Positions 10,003-19,290 of a stretch of DNA of 64,000 bases are shown in pieces. The DNA lies in contig NZ_CP166679.1 of assembly GCF_041320605.1 (NCBI RefSeq), positions 2,108,001 through 2,172,000 on the forward strand. Direction: 5' to 3'. This DNA comes from Arenibacter antarcticus (lineage in GTDB: Bacteria > Bacteroidota > Bacteroidia > Flavobacteriales > Flavobacteriaceae). Within the stretch, counting starts at the first letter, position 1. Every line of letters starts with the position of its first letter. Position numbers and translations under genes: made by a program. Under the pieces are notes generated by a model, which was not told the origin of the DNA, ran no database searches, and was given only the letters and a program-made list of their open reading frames with translations.

Positions 10003-11787
10003 ATGAATACCGATATTGAAAAATTATTTAAGGATAATGTTATAGGTCATCCGGCCGGACTTTTTGTATTGTTTTTCACAGAGATGTGGGAGCGCTTTTC
10101 CTTTTATGGAATGCGGATCCTTTTGGTGCTGTTTCTAACGGCGCCTATAATTAGTGACAATCCAGGATGGGAATGGCCTCGAGAACATGCCATGTCCTTG
10201 ATAGGAACCTATGCCTCCTTACTTTATTTAACACCAATTATCGGGGGTTATATTGCTGACAAGTTTACTGGTTACAAGTGGGCGGTGATTATAGGTTGTT
10301 TTATAATGATGTTAGGACATGCTTCCATGGCCGTGGAAACCCCTTTTGCTTTATATCTAGGTTTGGCATTATTGGTGATCGGGACAGGTTTCTTTAAGCC
10401 TAATATCACTTCTATGATTTCTGAAATGTACAAGGGAAAGGAATCTAAGAAAGATGGGGCTTACACCATTTTCTACATGGGAGTAAATGCTGGAGCCTTT
10501 TTTGGTATGATGCTTTGTGGGTATTTAGCCGAAAATATCGGTTGGAATTATGGATTTGGATTGGCCGGTATCTTTATGTTTCTGGGGATGTTGCAATTCT
10601 GGTTGGCCAAGGATTTATTTGGTAAGATAGGGGAGAAACCTAGTGTAGTACGGGAGGCGAAATTACAGCAAGGCTTGCTAGAGGAAAATGAAGCGGATCG
10701 CGAGAACCAACTAGCAGAAGAAAAGCCCAATCCGTTCACAACATTGGATATGGTACTAATGGTATTATCGTCCTTAGGAGGCTTATTGTATTTGTTTAAT
10801 GATCCTATGTCCAAAGTAGGCAACATAAATATTTTGAATTTTAGTATTGGCAATTTGGACGGATCCAATGCAACTGTTCTTTTGGCATTAGCCATGTTTC
10901 TGTTTCTTATTATCAGCAGAATTTTTCGGTATTCCAGAATAGTACGTGATAGGATTATCGCGGTATCTATATTCGGTATTTTTACCGTATTTTTCTTTGC
11001 GGCTTTTGAGCAATCTTTGGGCTCCATGACCATTTTTGCAAGGGATTATACCGCTAGGGAATTAGCAGGTAATTCCGCTTTGGTATTTAAGATTATAGAT
11101 TTAATATTAACGGTTGGTCCCCTTGCCGTAATATCATGGGTACTGTATTTATTGTTTAAAAAGACCTATTCTAAGATTCCTTATTCCAATATTGTTTTGG
11201 CCCTTGCCTTTGTCTTTCTTTGGGGTATCGTTATCTGGAAAATAGACAGGGAATTTAGCAAAGATGCCACCGAGGTGGGGGCATCATGGTTCGGAATTTT
11301 AAATTCCTTTTTTATCATTATTTTGGCGCCGTTCTTTTCCAGGTGGTGGGAAAGTAAATACAATCCCAGTGCCGCTATGAAATATGGCTTGGGATTAATT
11401 TTATTGGGACTAGGTTTCGGAATTTTGGCCTTCGGTACTGTCGGGATACCTTCAGGAGCACAGACCGCTTCTGTCAGTATGATCTTCTTAATTTTCGCGT
11501 ACTTGTTTCACACTATGGGAGAACTCTGTTTGTCCCCAGTTGGTTTATCGTATTTAAGTAAGTTGGTGCCAGGAAGAATGATCGGATTTATGTTTGGTAT
11601 TTGGTATTTAGCCATCGCCATTGGTCAAAAAGCTGCAGGAACTATGGGGGGAATGATCGATAAAATATCAGAAGAATACTCTTTGGGTACCTTCTTTCTG
11701 ATCTTTGCATTAGTTCCTGTTGTGGTAGGTTTTATTTCTATTGTATTAAATCCGCTATTAAAGAAGCTGATGCATGGAGTGCGATAA
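10003..11787 (+). CDS. POT (proton-dependent oligopeptide) family transporter
   Basis: 594 residues, second POT paralogue of the operon. It has the EMWERFSFYG signature in the first helix, GFFKPNITSM in the fourth-helix region, and LFHTMGELCLSPVGLSYLSK near the end, with about 14 hydrophobic segments. The usual central cytoplasmic loop is charged (about residues 215-245). It lacks the long insert of its neighbour, so the two copies may differ in substrate range or partner. The gene ends three bases before the convergent comEC-like gene, whose coding end holds this operon's terminator. Confidence 0.93.
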   Translation: MNTDIEKLFKDNVIGHPAGLFVLFFTEMWERFSFYGMRILLVLFLTAPIISDNPGWEWPREHAMSLIGTYASLLYLTPIIGGYIADKFTGYKWAVIIGCFIMMLGHASMAVETPFALYLGLALLVIGTGFFKPNITSMISEMYKGKESKKDGAYTIFYMGVNAGAFFGMMLCGYLAENIGWNYGFGLAGIFMFLGMLQFWLAKDLFGKIGEKPSVVREAKLQQGLLEENEADRENQLAEEKPNPFTTLDMVLMVLSSLGGLLYLFNDPMSKVGNINILNFSIGNLDGSNATVLLALAMFLFLIISRIFRYSRIVRDRIIAVSIFGIFTVFFFAAFEQSLGSMTIFARDYTARELAGNSALVFKIIDLILTVGPLAVISWVLYLLFKKTYSKIPYSNIVLALAFVFLWGIVIWKIDREFSKDATEVGASWFGILNSFFIIILAPFFSRWWESKYNPSAAMKYGLGLILLGLGFGILAFGTVGIPSGAQTASVSMIFLIFAYLFHTMGELCLSPVGLSYLSKLVPGRMIGFMFGIWYLAIAIGQKAAGTMGGMIDKISEEYSLGTFFLIFALVPVVVGFISIVLNPLLKKLMHGVR

Positions 11788-11790
11788 TAC

Positions 11791-13812
11791 TTAACGAATT
11801 TTAAATATATAGGCTCCCTTTTCACCAGTGTAGTGAAAAGGGAGTTTTCTTTTAAGACAAGTGGCTTCCCAACGTTCAACATAACTGTGGTAATTGCTGC
11901 CATCTGCCAGAATTAATTGTGGTTGTACCGAATCGAGCAACCTATCTAAGTTTATTTTTGGGGATTGAGTCAACAATATGGTGGCAATAGGGATGTTTTT
12001 GGGGATAGAAGTCAATGAGCTGTCGAGTAGAACAAGTCTTTCTATTCCTATTTTATAACTATTTTTTAGGGGTTGATGGACTAATTCTGCAGTGTTTTGG
12101 GCAACGAAGTAGTCCGTTGCCATTCTTTCCGAACTGGGCCAATTGTTGGTATACACCCCAACCTTCAGTCCAGTTTGATGCAATAAAGTAGTGTTTCTGC
12201 CTGTATGCCCTAAAATTAGACGCTCTTCCCTTTGAGTCTTATAGGCAATTCCAAGGCCCCATAATTGGAAGAAAATTATGGACGAAAGGACAATTGTTGT
12301 TCTTTTAAACGATGCCTTTTGTAGCGTGGTAATCAGAGCGATTATTATGCCGTAACCTAAGATTAATTCAACTGCGTCAAAAGAAATATTTCTGAAAATA
12401 AAACTTTCCTGTTGTCCTACCCAAGCTATTGTGGTATTCATCCATCGAATTATAGCGTCGTAAAAAACAACTAAAAAAGCAGGTAAATTATTTATCAAGG
12501 CCAATACAATGACTAAAATTCCCATCCCTAGGATAAATGCCAAAAAGGGAAGAATTAATAAGCTGGAGACAAAAAATAACCCTGGAAATTGATGAAAATA
12601 GAACAAACTGATAGGCAGTACACCCAATTGTGCCGCAATACTGACGGAAAGCAATTCCCATCCCTTTTTAAAAATCCAATTTTTGGGAGACCAGAATTTT
12701 TGGAGTTGGGGATAGATCCAGACAATAGAAAACACGGCCGCGTAGCTCAGTTGAAATCCTACTTGGAACAATAGGAATGGGTCAAAAATGAGTAATATAA
12801 AGAAAAGCGAGAGGGCCAAGATGTTAAAATGGCTGGTAGGCCTATTCAGGTAGAGCGCATAGGCTACAAAGCTGAACATGGTAACCGCCCTTAAAATGGA
12901 AGCCGACATGCCAGCTAAAAATGCAAATCCCCATAATAAAAGTACGATGGTTATCAACTTTATGGTCCTCCCCTTAGGGAGAAATTCTAAGGGAGCTAGT
13001 AGAAAATGCAACAACCCCAATAAAATTCCTATATGTAAACCTGAAAGCGCCAAAATATGAAAGGCCCCTGCATTTTTATAATCGGTGTTAGTGGCCTCAG
13101 TAACCTCGTTCCGTTGGCCAAGAAGTAGGGCTTGGATGATTCCCAACTCTTCGGCTCCAAAGGACTCTTGTTTTAGTTTAGCAATGATATGGTCTCGCAT
13201 TTTTGCAGCAAGGCCATAAATAGTACCAGTGGGATTGTTAATAAGCACAAATTGCTCTTGTGACAAACGTAGCTGGTGAGCGATCCCTAATCCCGCTAAA
13301 TAGTCCCTATAATTAAATTGATGGGGGTTTAATGGGGCAGATATAGCATAGAGAGTAGTATAACTAACAATCTCATCATCAACCTTAAGATTTGTTTGCT
13401 GAGACCCCTTACTTATATTTAGTAGAATTTTCCCTTTAACTTTAAGACTATCCAAGTACATTGCCTCAGTGATATAGCCATCTGAATAGTTATTGGCCTT
13501 TAAAACTTCACGTATTTTTAGGGTGTATGTCTGGGGTTGGTCAATGTCAAAATGAGTATAATGTCTGGGGTTGTTTTTTGCATCTGTTATGCTGATGCTT
13601 AAGACACCGATCATAGTGGTCAGTAAGGCGCAGAGGAGACCAAAACGAACGCTATGCTTTTTAACAAGGAAATGTTCCATTCCCAATAAAAACAACAGTA
13701 ATAAACAGGGGAGTGCGGCTGCTATAAAAGGTGGGCGTAAGAAGTTGCCTATTAAAATTCCCAGTATCAGACAGAGGGAAAGCTTGATGGCTGTAAATTG
13801 TAGTGGGCGCAT
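11791..13812 (-). CDS. ComEC/Rec2 family DNA-uptake channel
   Basis: 673 residues. N-terminal membrane segments and a DUF4131-like OB domain are followed by the multi-helix Competence domain (about residues 225-500; ALLLGQRNEV and GAFHILALSGLHIGIL are the typical blocks). ComEC moves single-stranded DNA across the inner membrane during transformation. The C-terminal ~170 residues lie where other ComEC proteins have a metallo-beta-lactamase-like domain, but no HxHxDH motif is visible, so a nuclease activity there is unlikely. It is the last gene of the surE-lpxB-NlpC-comEC minus-strand run; its ATG is one base from the stop of the NlpC gene. No other competence genes are in the window. Confidence 0.9.
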   Translation of the reverse strand: MRPLQFTAIKLSLCLILGILIGNFLRPPFIAAALPCLLLLFLLGMEHFLVKKHSVRFGLLCALLTTMIGVLSISITDAKNNPRHYTHFDIDQPQTYTLKIREVLKANNYSDGYITEAMYLDSLKVKGKILLNISKGSQQTNLKVDDEIVSYTTLYAISAPLNPHQFNYRDYLAGLGIAHQLRLSQEQFVLINNPTGTIYGLAAKMRDHIIAKLKQESFGAEELGIIQALLLGQRNEVTEATNTDYKNAGAFHILALSGLHIGILLGLLHFLLAPLEFLPKGRTIKLITIVLLLWGFAFLAGMSASILRAVTMFSFVAYALYLNRPTSHFNILALSLFFILLIFDPFLLFQVGFQLSYAAVFSIVWIYPQLQKFWSPKNWIFKKGWELLSVSIAAQLGVLPISLFYFHQFPGLFFVSSLLILPFLAFILGMGILVIVLALINNLPAFLVVFYDAIIRWMNTTIAWVGQQESFIFRNISFDAVELILGYGIIIALITTLQKASFKRTTIVLSSIIFFQLWGLGIAYKTQREERLILGHTGRNTTLLHQTGLKVGVYTNNWPSSERMATDYFVAQNTAELVHQPLKNSYKIGIERLVLLDSSLTSIPKNIPIATILLTQSPKINLDRLLDSVQPQLILADGSNYHSYVERWEATCLKRKLPFHYTGEKGAYIFKIR
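11814..11853 (+). terminator. Rho-independent terminator inside the comEC coding end
   Basis: A perfect 12-bp stem (CTCCCTTTTCAC / GTGAAAAGGGAG, loop 11826-11832) followed by TTTTCTTTT, lying 27 bases after the second POT gene. It works for the + strand peptide operon although it falls within the last ~14 codons of the convergent comEC-like gene. Confidence 0.85.
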
Positions 13813-13813
13813 A

Positions 13814-14371
13814 TCAAAGGATCCTGGTTGCCTTTATAAAGGCAAAATTCCAATATCCTTCCCGCAAAGAGGAAACTATTACACCCCTAGAGGTTGTTGA
13901 ATGAATAAATTTTATATCATCACCATCTACCGAGACCACAAGGCCTACATGGTTTATACTTTTCTTTCTATTGGAGGTCCCAAAGAAAAGAAGGTCCCCT
14001 TCGGTTACTTGCTTTAGGTCAATACTCTCTCCTTCCTTAGCTATTTGGTAGGAAGCTCGTGGAAGATCTATATCGTGCTCTGCAAAGGAGACGTAGAGTA
14101 GGCCAGAGCAATCCATTCCTTTGGTGGTAGTGCCCCCAAATTTATAACGTGTACCTGAAAAGGTAAGCGCCGTATTAATAATTTGTTTGGATTTGATAGG
14201 GGCTGCCACGGATTTCACCTCAACAGCCTTGGTGTTTTTACTCGTGTTTTCCACGGTAACCACGGATGGACCTACGCTTATTTTTCTTTCAGTACTAACA
14301 CTGGTTTTTTTCTTGGAGGCCCCACAGCTAACCACCAAAAGAATTACTGCTAAAGAAAGGAATTTTCTCAT
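13814..14371 (-). CDS. NlpC/P60 family lipoprotein (C40 cell-wall peptidase)
   Basis: 185 residues from the ATG at 14371 (an adjacent ATG at 14374 is possible). A lipoprotein signal ends at Cys16 (LLVVSC). After a short charged linker comes an NlpC/P60 domain: catalytic Cys88 in MDCSG, His in INHVGLVV, and a third polar residue in FIHSTTSRG. Such enzymes cut gamma-D-Glu-diaminopimelate or related peptide bonds in peptidoglycan. The frame continues upstream to 14461, overlapping lpxB, but only the internal start gives a proper lipoprotein signal. It lies between lpxB and comEC in a tightly packed operon. Confidence 0.9.
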   Translation of the reverse strand: MRKFLSLAVILLVVSCGASKKKTSVSTERKISVGPSVVTVENTSKNTKAVEVKSVAAPIKSKQIINTALTFSGTRYKFGGTTTKGMDCSGLLYVSFAEHDIDLPRASYQIAKEGESIDLKQVTEGDLLFFGTSNRKKSINHVGLVVSVDGDDIKFIHSTTSRGVIVSSLREGYWNFAFIKATRIL

Positions 14372-14438
14372 CATCCAAATAAAAGTTAGTGGGCTTATAG
14401 TGTCAAATTTAAAGAATTTATTTAAAATTGATGAATTT

Positions 14439-15566
14439 TTAATGCGATCCTTTTTGGGCACTCTTCACAATAAGGGTGGCTGCCTTTTTGCTGGCACCCT
14501 TACCTCCCAGTCTTTTTTCCAATACGGTATAGGCTTCCAGTTGACTTTTCCTATCGGGACCCTCCAGAATCTTGGAGAGTTCCTTTTTTAGATTTTTAGT
14601 ATTTAGCTCATCTTGGATAAGCTCTTTTACCACCTCTTTGTCCATAATTAAGTTTACTAGGGAAATGAATTTTAAGGTGATTATCCGTTTTGCAATTTGA
14701 TAGGAAATCCAATTGGCCTTATAACAGACAACTTGAGGTACTTTAAACAATGCTGTTTCTAAGGTAGCGGTCCCACTGGTTACCAAGGCGGCGTGGGATA
14801 TGCTTAAAAGGTCGTAGGTTTTATTGGAGACTAAACTTACTTGAGACGTTTTTAAAAAGGGCTGGTAAAAATGGTGCTCCAGGCTAGGGGCTCCCGCAAT
14901 TACAAATTGATAATTTGGAAACGATTTGATCACCGAAAGCATCAGCGTCAACATTTTTTGCACCTCCTGTTTTCTACTTCCTGGTAAAAGGGCGATAATT
15001 GGTTTCTCTAGATCTAATTGATTTTGTTCCCTAAATGTATTTTCTGTGGTCCTTGGGAGTTCGCCAATGGCATCTATAAGAGGATGACCCACAAAATTTA
15101 CTGGAAAACCGTGTTTTTTTTCATAGAAATCCTTTTCAAAGGGAAGGATTACGTGCATGGCATCTATATCCCGTTTTATTTTAGTGATCCTCCCTTCCCT
15201 AGAGGCCCAAATTTGAGGGGAAATATAATAGTTGGTTGTGAATCCTTGTTCCTTTGCCCAAGATGCAATTCGTAGATTGAAGCCAGAGTAATCTATAAAA
15301 ACAATTATATCAGGGTTAAAATTGGCAATATCCTCCTTACAGAAGGCAATATTCTTAAATATTTGATTGATATTGGCGATAACCTCAAAAAAGCCCATAA
15401 AGGCCATTTCCTTATAATGCTTCACCAAGGTGCCTCCTGCCATTTGCATTAGATCTCCCCCCCAACAGTGAATATTGGCTTCAGGGTCTTTGGTTTTTAT
15501 AGCCTTGATCAGGTTAGACCCGTGCAGGTCCCCGGATGCCTCCCCGGCAATGATATAATATTTCAT
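14439..15566 (-). CDS. lpxB: Lipid-A-disaccharide synthase
   Basis: 375 residues, the normal LpxB length. The protein opens with YYIIAGEASGDLHGSNLI, the family hallmark, and has the GT19 blocks FIDYSGFNLRIA, YYISPQIWAS, LLPGSRKQEV and TSGTATLE. It joins UDP-2,3-diacylglucosamine and lipid X to form the lipid A disaccharide at the cytoplasmic face of the inner membrane. It lies downstream of surE and a small membrane protein in one minus-strand run. Confidence 0.96.
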   Translation of the reverse strand: MKYYIIAGEASGDLHGSNLIKAIKTKDPEANIHCWGGDLMQMAGGTLVKHYKEMAFMGFFEVIANINQIFKNIAFCKEDIANFNPDIIVFIDYSGFNLRIASWAKEQGFTTNYYISPQIWASREGRITKIKRDIDAMHVILPFEKDFYEKKHGFPVNFVGHPLIDAIGELPRTTENTFREQNQLDLEKPIIALLPGSRKQEVQKMLTLMLSVIKSFPNYQFVIAGAPSLEHHFYQPFLKTSQVSLVSNKTYDLLSISHAALVTSGTATLETALFKVPQVVCYKANWISYQIAKRIITLKFISLVNLIMDKEVVKELIQDELNTKNLKKELSKILEGPDRKSQLEAYTVLEKRLGGKGASKKAATLIVKSAQKGSH

Positions 15567-15628
15567 GGGTTTTGTTTATTTTGGGTTGCCGCGGTAGTTG
15601 TTTTCGTTGGGATTCACCATTTGTAGTT

Positions 15629-15910
15629 CTAGGAAATCTTATAATATAAAATAACAAGGGCGGTTAATACGGTAGCGATCATTACCCCCCTAGCCCTGTA
15701 ATCTCGTTTTATTTTTAGAAAACCAAAAAATGCTACAAGATTTAAGATAGCGCCCAGAGCCAGTAAGCTTCCTACATGCCCTTGCTGCACAGCAGCATTA
15801 TAGGTCTCTACAATTCCAAAGTCCGAAAAAATAAGGATATACAGTAAGGTGCCAAAGGTATTGGCAATTATCCCAACTATAAATCCGATAAGGATTTCTT
15901 TTTTAAGCAT
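15629..15910 (-). CDS. Small membrane protein of unknown function
   Basis: 93 residues with three hydrophobic segments (about 5-26, 45-64 and 74-91) and the motif GFIVGIIANTFGTLLY near the start. The first 8 bases overlap the end of surE and lpxB follows 62 bp later, so it is expressed with an envelope-biogenesis operon. I do not recognise a named family; similar small proteins occur between surE and lpxB in related flavobacteria. No function is assigned. Confidence 0.8.
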   Translation of the reverse strand: MLKKEILIGFIVGIIANTFGTLLYILIFSDFGIVETYNAAVQQGHVGSLLALGAILNLVAFFGFLKIKRDYRARGVMIATVLTALVILYYKIS

Positions 15911-16682
15911 TTAACTTCCAGGTGTTTAATTGTTGTATGGCATGATAGGCAGTTAAATCGAACTGTGTAGGTACAATAGAGATATAGCCTTTTGAAAGTG
16001 CAAACTCGTCCGTATCTTCACCATTGTCTAATAATTCAAATTCTCCGGTAAGCCAGTAGTATTCCTTGCCATTTGGACTGGTCCTCTTGTCAAATTCTTC
16101 CTTCCAATTGGCTCTTGCCTGTCTACAAACCTTGATTCCCATGGGAGTATCGGAATCTGTTTTTGGGATATTTACATTTAATACCACTCCTTTTGGGATT
16201 CCTTGAACTATAGCTTGACGTACAATTTGTTGTATGGCCTCTTTGCCTGGTTCAAAATTGGCGTTCCATCCATAGTCGCAAAGTGAAAATCCGATGGCAG
16301 GGATACCCTCGATTCCCGCTTCTATTGCGGCACTCATGGTCCCGGAATAAATTACATTGATCGAAGAGTTGGAGCCGTGGTTAATACCACTAACACATAG
16401 GTCGGGTTTTCTGTCTAACAGTTCCCTTAAACCTAATTTTACACAATCTGCAGGTGTTCCGCTACAGCTGTATTCGGCCAACGCCCCATCTTTTGGATCT
16501 ACCGTTATTTTCTTTATATACAGGGTGTTATCTATGGTGATAGCGTGTCCCATTCCAGACTGTGGACTGTCTGGGGCAACTACCACAACATCGCCGATTT
16601 CTTTCATAAAACGGATTAACGCACGTAAACCAGGAGCGGTAATTCCGTCATCATTGGTCACTAAAATCAAAGGTTTTGCCAT
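15903..16682 (-). CDS. surE: 5'/3'-nucleotidase SurE
   Basis: 259 residues. Starts MAKPLILVTNDDGITAPG, where the Asp pair binds the metal; further SurE blocks are SGTPADCVKLG and SGINHGSN. The enzyme removes phosphate from nucleoside monophosphates and is linked to stationary-phase survival. It appears to head the run surE, membrane protein, lpxB, NlpC, comEC. A -7-type box lies about 19 bases upstream of its start. Confidence 0.96.
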   Translation of the reverse strand: MAKPLILVTNDDGITAPGLRALIRFMKEIGDVVVVAPDSPQSGMGHAITIDNTLYIKKITVDPKDGALAEYSCSGTPADCVKLGLRELLDRKPDLCVSGINHGSNSSINVIYSGTMSAAIEAGIEGIPAIGFSLCDYGWNANFEPGKEAIQQIVRQAIVQGIPKGVVLNVNIPKTDSDTPMGIKVCRQARANWKEEFDKRTSPNGKEYYWLTGEFELLDNGEDTDEFALSKGYISIVPTQFDLTAYHAIQQLNTWKLNA

Positions 16683-17026
16683 AGGGTATAATTAATGAAG
16701 CAAAAATACGTTTTTAAAATGTCATTGAATTGTCTCGCTTAGAAGGTAAGAAGTGAAAAGTCAACTTTAGCGAATGGCGGTGGAGCATTTTTTAAAGATC
16801 GCTGCAGTGGCGAGATTGATGTATTAACAAAATATTAATGCTAGGAGCCCACAATGTGGCATGATTTTTTCGTTATCTTAGTGAAATTGGTATTTGATGG
16901 TGCTTTTGATTTCCAAAACTTGGTTAACAGGGGGCGTTTGATTAATTTTAAATGATTAAACCATACCTACCATGTGTAAAATGTATAAAAACTACCCATG
17001 ATGATGGGAAGATTAAAAATGAATAA
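16683..17026. other. Divergent intergenic region surE / prc
   Basis: 344 bases without a credible gene, carrying the promoters of two divergent genes. A surE -7 box is listed separately. Around 16857-16871 there is a TGGCA-N10 sequence that resembles half of a sigma-54 promoter but lacks the -12 GC. Nothing else stands out. Confidence 0.6.
16701..16708 (-). promoter_or_regulatory. Bacteroidota -7 box upstream of surE
   Basis: TATTTTTG on the minus strand, an exact TAnnTTTG match, ending 18 bases before the surE ATG. The -33 element is not clear. Confidence 0.45.
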
Positions 17027-19213
17027 ATGAAAAAGAATTTAGCCTACGCATTATTAATAATGCTGATTGCGGTTTCCTCATGCAGCTTTACCAGTAAATC
17101 TTTTGAGACTGACGATAAGGATAAGCTATTGTTAGATCTTATCACATACGTATTGGAACGAGGTCATTATCAACCAAAGGACATCAATGACGATTTTTCC
17201 GTTCAGGTGTTCAATGGTTTTTTGGATATTATTGACCCTACAAAACGATATTTTTTAGAAAGTGATATTCAGGAGTTTGAGAAATACAAATTTCAGATCG
17301 ATGACCAGATCAAAAATACCGATATTTCCTTTTTTGAGATCGTATACCAAAGATTGTTAAAACGAATGGAGGATGCCAAGGTAATTTACAAGGAAGTCCT
17401 TAATGAGCCATTTGATTACAACTTAAAGGAAAGCTTGGAGATTAATTATGAGGAACAGGGATATTCGGCCTCTAGAAAAGATTTGAAGGAACGTTGGAGA
17501 ATGCAATTGAAATATGCCACTTTGGGTACCTATAATTCCAAGCTGACCCCAGTTAATGTAAACGCCGCTAATAAGTCTGCTAAAGAAAAGGAGTCTGTAG
17601 AGACGGAGGACGTGGATGTTTTTGATGATGAAGCAGATGCAGGGCCTTTATCACCGGTAGAGGCGGAAGAGAAAGCTAGGGAATCTACTATGAATACCTT
17701 AGATGACTATTTTGATTTTATTGAAGAATTACAGCGCAAGGATTGGTTTGTACAATACCTGAATACTATTGTAGAGGTTTTTGATCCGCATACTTTTTAT
17801 TTCGCGCCAGATGACAAAGAAAAGTTTGATACCAGTATGTCAGGGAAATTTGAGGGTATTGGTGCCAGACTACAGAAGAAAAGGGACCAGACCAAAATTG
17901 TTGAAATTATTTCAGGGGGACCTATTTGGAGAGATCAGCAAATAGAAGTAGGGGATGAGATCATCAAAGTAGGACAGAATGGACAAACCCCAGTAGATAT
18001 AGTAGGGATGCGTTTAGATGATGCCATTAAATTTATAAAAGGCCCAAAAGGCACCATAGTAGATCTTACCGTTAAAAAGGTAGATGGTTCTATTGTGCTA
18101 ATTTCTATCACACGTGATGTTGTGGAGCTGGAAGAATCCTATGCCAAGTCTGCCGCAATATTAAAGAAAGACCATAAATATGGACTCATCAATCTGCCTA
18201 AGTTTTATGTTGATTTTGAAGATTATAACGAAAGAAATGCCGCTACGGATGTAGCCAAGGAGGTAGAGCGTTTGAAGGAAGCAGGTGCAGAAGGGCTGAT
18301 TCTCGACTTGCGTGACAACGGAGGTGGATCTCTAAAAACCGTAGTTGAAATGGCCGGACTTTTTATTAAGGACGGACCAATTGTACAGGTAAGATCTACC
18401 GGAAAAAAACCTGAGGTATATGATGATAAGGACGAGCGTATCCAATGGGATGGACCCTTGGTTATCTTGGTCAACGAATTGTCGGCCTCAGCATCCGAAA
18501 TTTTGGCAGCCGCTATGCAAGATTATAAAAGAGCCGTGGTTATAGGGAGTAAGCAGACTTTTGGTAAAGGTACCGTACAGAATGTAATTCCGTTAGAGAA
18601 TATAGTGCGCAGCAATGAACACGGTGATTTAGGAGCTATAAAACTTACAACTCAGAAATTTTATAGGATTAATGGGGGGTCTACTCAATTGGAAGGGGTG
18701 AAAAGTGATGTGGTAGTACCAGACAGATATAGCTATATAGATCTTGGTGAAAGAGATCAAGAAAATCCGTTGGGATGGGATAAAATTGCTCCTGCTAACT
18801 ATACTCCTTGGGATGGTTATATAGATTATGAGACTACCATTGCCAACAGTACCGAGAGGATGGCGCAAAGCGAACAGATAAAATTAATTGAAGAAAACGC
18901 AAAATGGATCAAGAAGGGTCAGGATGAAACCTTAGTTTCCTTAAACTACCAAGATTATAAGCGGGAGTTGGAAGAGAATAGGGAGAAAGCCAATTACTTT
19001 AAAAAGATTTTGGATTACGATTCCAAACTTACCTTCGAATCCTTAAAGTACGAAGAAGAGCTGTTTGTTAAAGACTCCGTACTGAAAGAAAAACGTATTC
19101 GTTGGCACAAGGATTTAGCTAAGGATATATACGTGGAAGAAGCGGTAAACGTTTTGCAGGATTTAAAAATGAACAATATTAAGAATGCTAAACTGGCTAG
19201 TGTAAAAGGATAG
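17027..19213 (+). CDS. prc: Carboxy-terminal processing protease (Prc/Tsp, S41)
   Basis: 728 residues. A lipoprotein signal ends at Cys19 (AVSSC). An N-terminal Tsp domain is followed by a PDZ domain (about 275-360; GIGARL and GDEIIKVG blocks), the S41 protease domain with the SASASE motif (likely catalytic Ser488) and Lys514 in TFGKGTVQ, then a C-terminal Tsp/DUF3340 domain (about 570-720). It degrades or trims periplasmic and outer-membrane proteins from their C-termini. One extra residue lies between the Ser and Lys compared with E. coli Prc. Standalone gene, divergent from surE, ended by a strong terminator. Confidence 0.95.
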   Translation: MKKNLAYALLIMLIAVSSCSFTSKSFETDDKDKLLLDLITYVLERGHYQPKDINDDFSVQVFNGFLDIIDPTKRYFLESDIQEFEKYKFQIDDQIKNTDISFFEIVYQRLLKRMEDAKVIYKEVLNEPFDYNLKESLEINYEEQGYSASRKDLKERWRMQLKYATLGTYNSKLTPVNVNAANKSAKEKESVETEDVDVFDDEADAGPLSPVEAEEKARESTMNTLDDYFDFIEELQRKDWFVQYLNTIVEVFDPHTFYFAPDDKEKFDTSMSGKFEGIGARLQKKRDQTKIVEIISGGPIWRDQQIEVGDEIIKVGQNGQTPVDIVGMRLDDAIKFIKGPKGTIVDLTVKKVDGSIVLISITRDVVELEESYAKSAAILKKDHKYGLINLPKFYVDFEDYNERNAATDVAKEVERLKEAGAEGLILDLRDNGGGSLKTVVEMAGLFIKDGPIVQVRSTGKKPEVYDDKDERIQWDGPLVILVNELSASASEILAAAMQDYKRAVVIGSKQTFGKGTVQNVIPLENIVRSNEHGDLGAIKLTTQKFYRINGGSTQLEGVKSDVVVPDRYSYIDLGERDQENPLGWDKIAPANYTPWDGYIDYETTIANSTERMAQSEQIKLIEENAKWIKKGQDETLVSLNYQDYKRELEENREKANYFKKILDYDSKLTFESLKYEEELFVKDSVLKEKRIRWHKDLAKDIYVEEAVNVLQDLKMNNIKNAKLASVKG

Positions 19214-19230
19214 GCCAGATAGTAATAGCT

Positions 19231-19275
19231 AAAGAAAAAGCCCTTGACCAATATCTGGTCAAGGGCTTTTTCTTT
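19231..19275. terminator. Bidirectional terminator prc / selO
   Basis: A perfect 20-bp inverted repeat: AAAGAAAAAGCCCTTGACCA and its complement around a 5-base loop (19251-19255). The stem itself supplies the T-run on both strands, and the flanking genes converge on it. Confidence 0.92.
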
Positions 19276-19290
19276 ACACCTTATTTGGTA

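Noticed and set aside
10548-11033. 161-codon open frame antisense to the second POT gene
   Set aside because: Shadow frame over membrane-helix codons.
14375-14461. Longer N-terminus for the NlpC/P60 lipoprotein
   Set aside because: It would overlap lpxB and place a charged segment before a perfect lipoprotein signal.
16857-16871. Second sigma-54-like promoter upstream of prc
   Set aside because: TGGCA is present but the essential -12 GC is missing (TTTC), so the match is incomplete.
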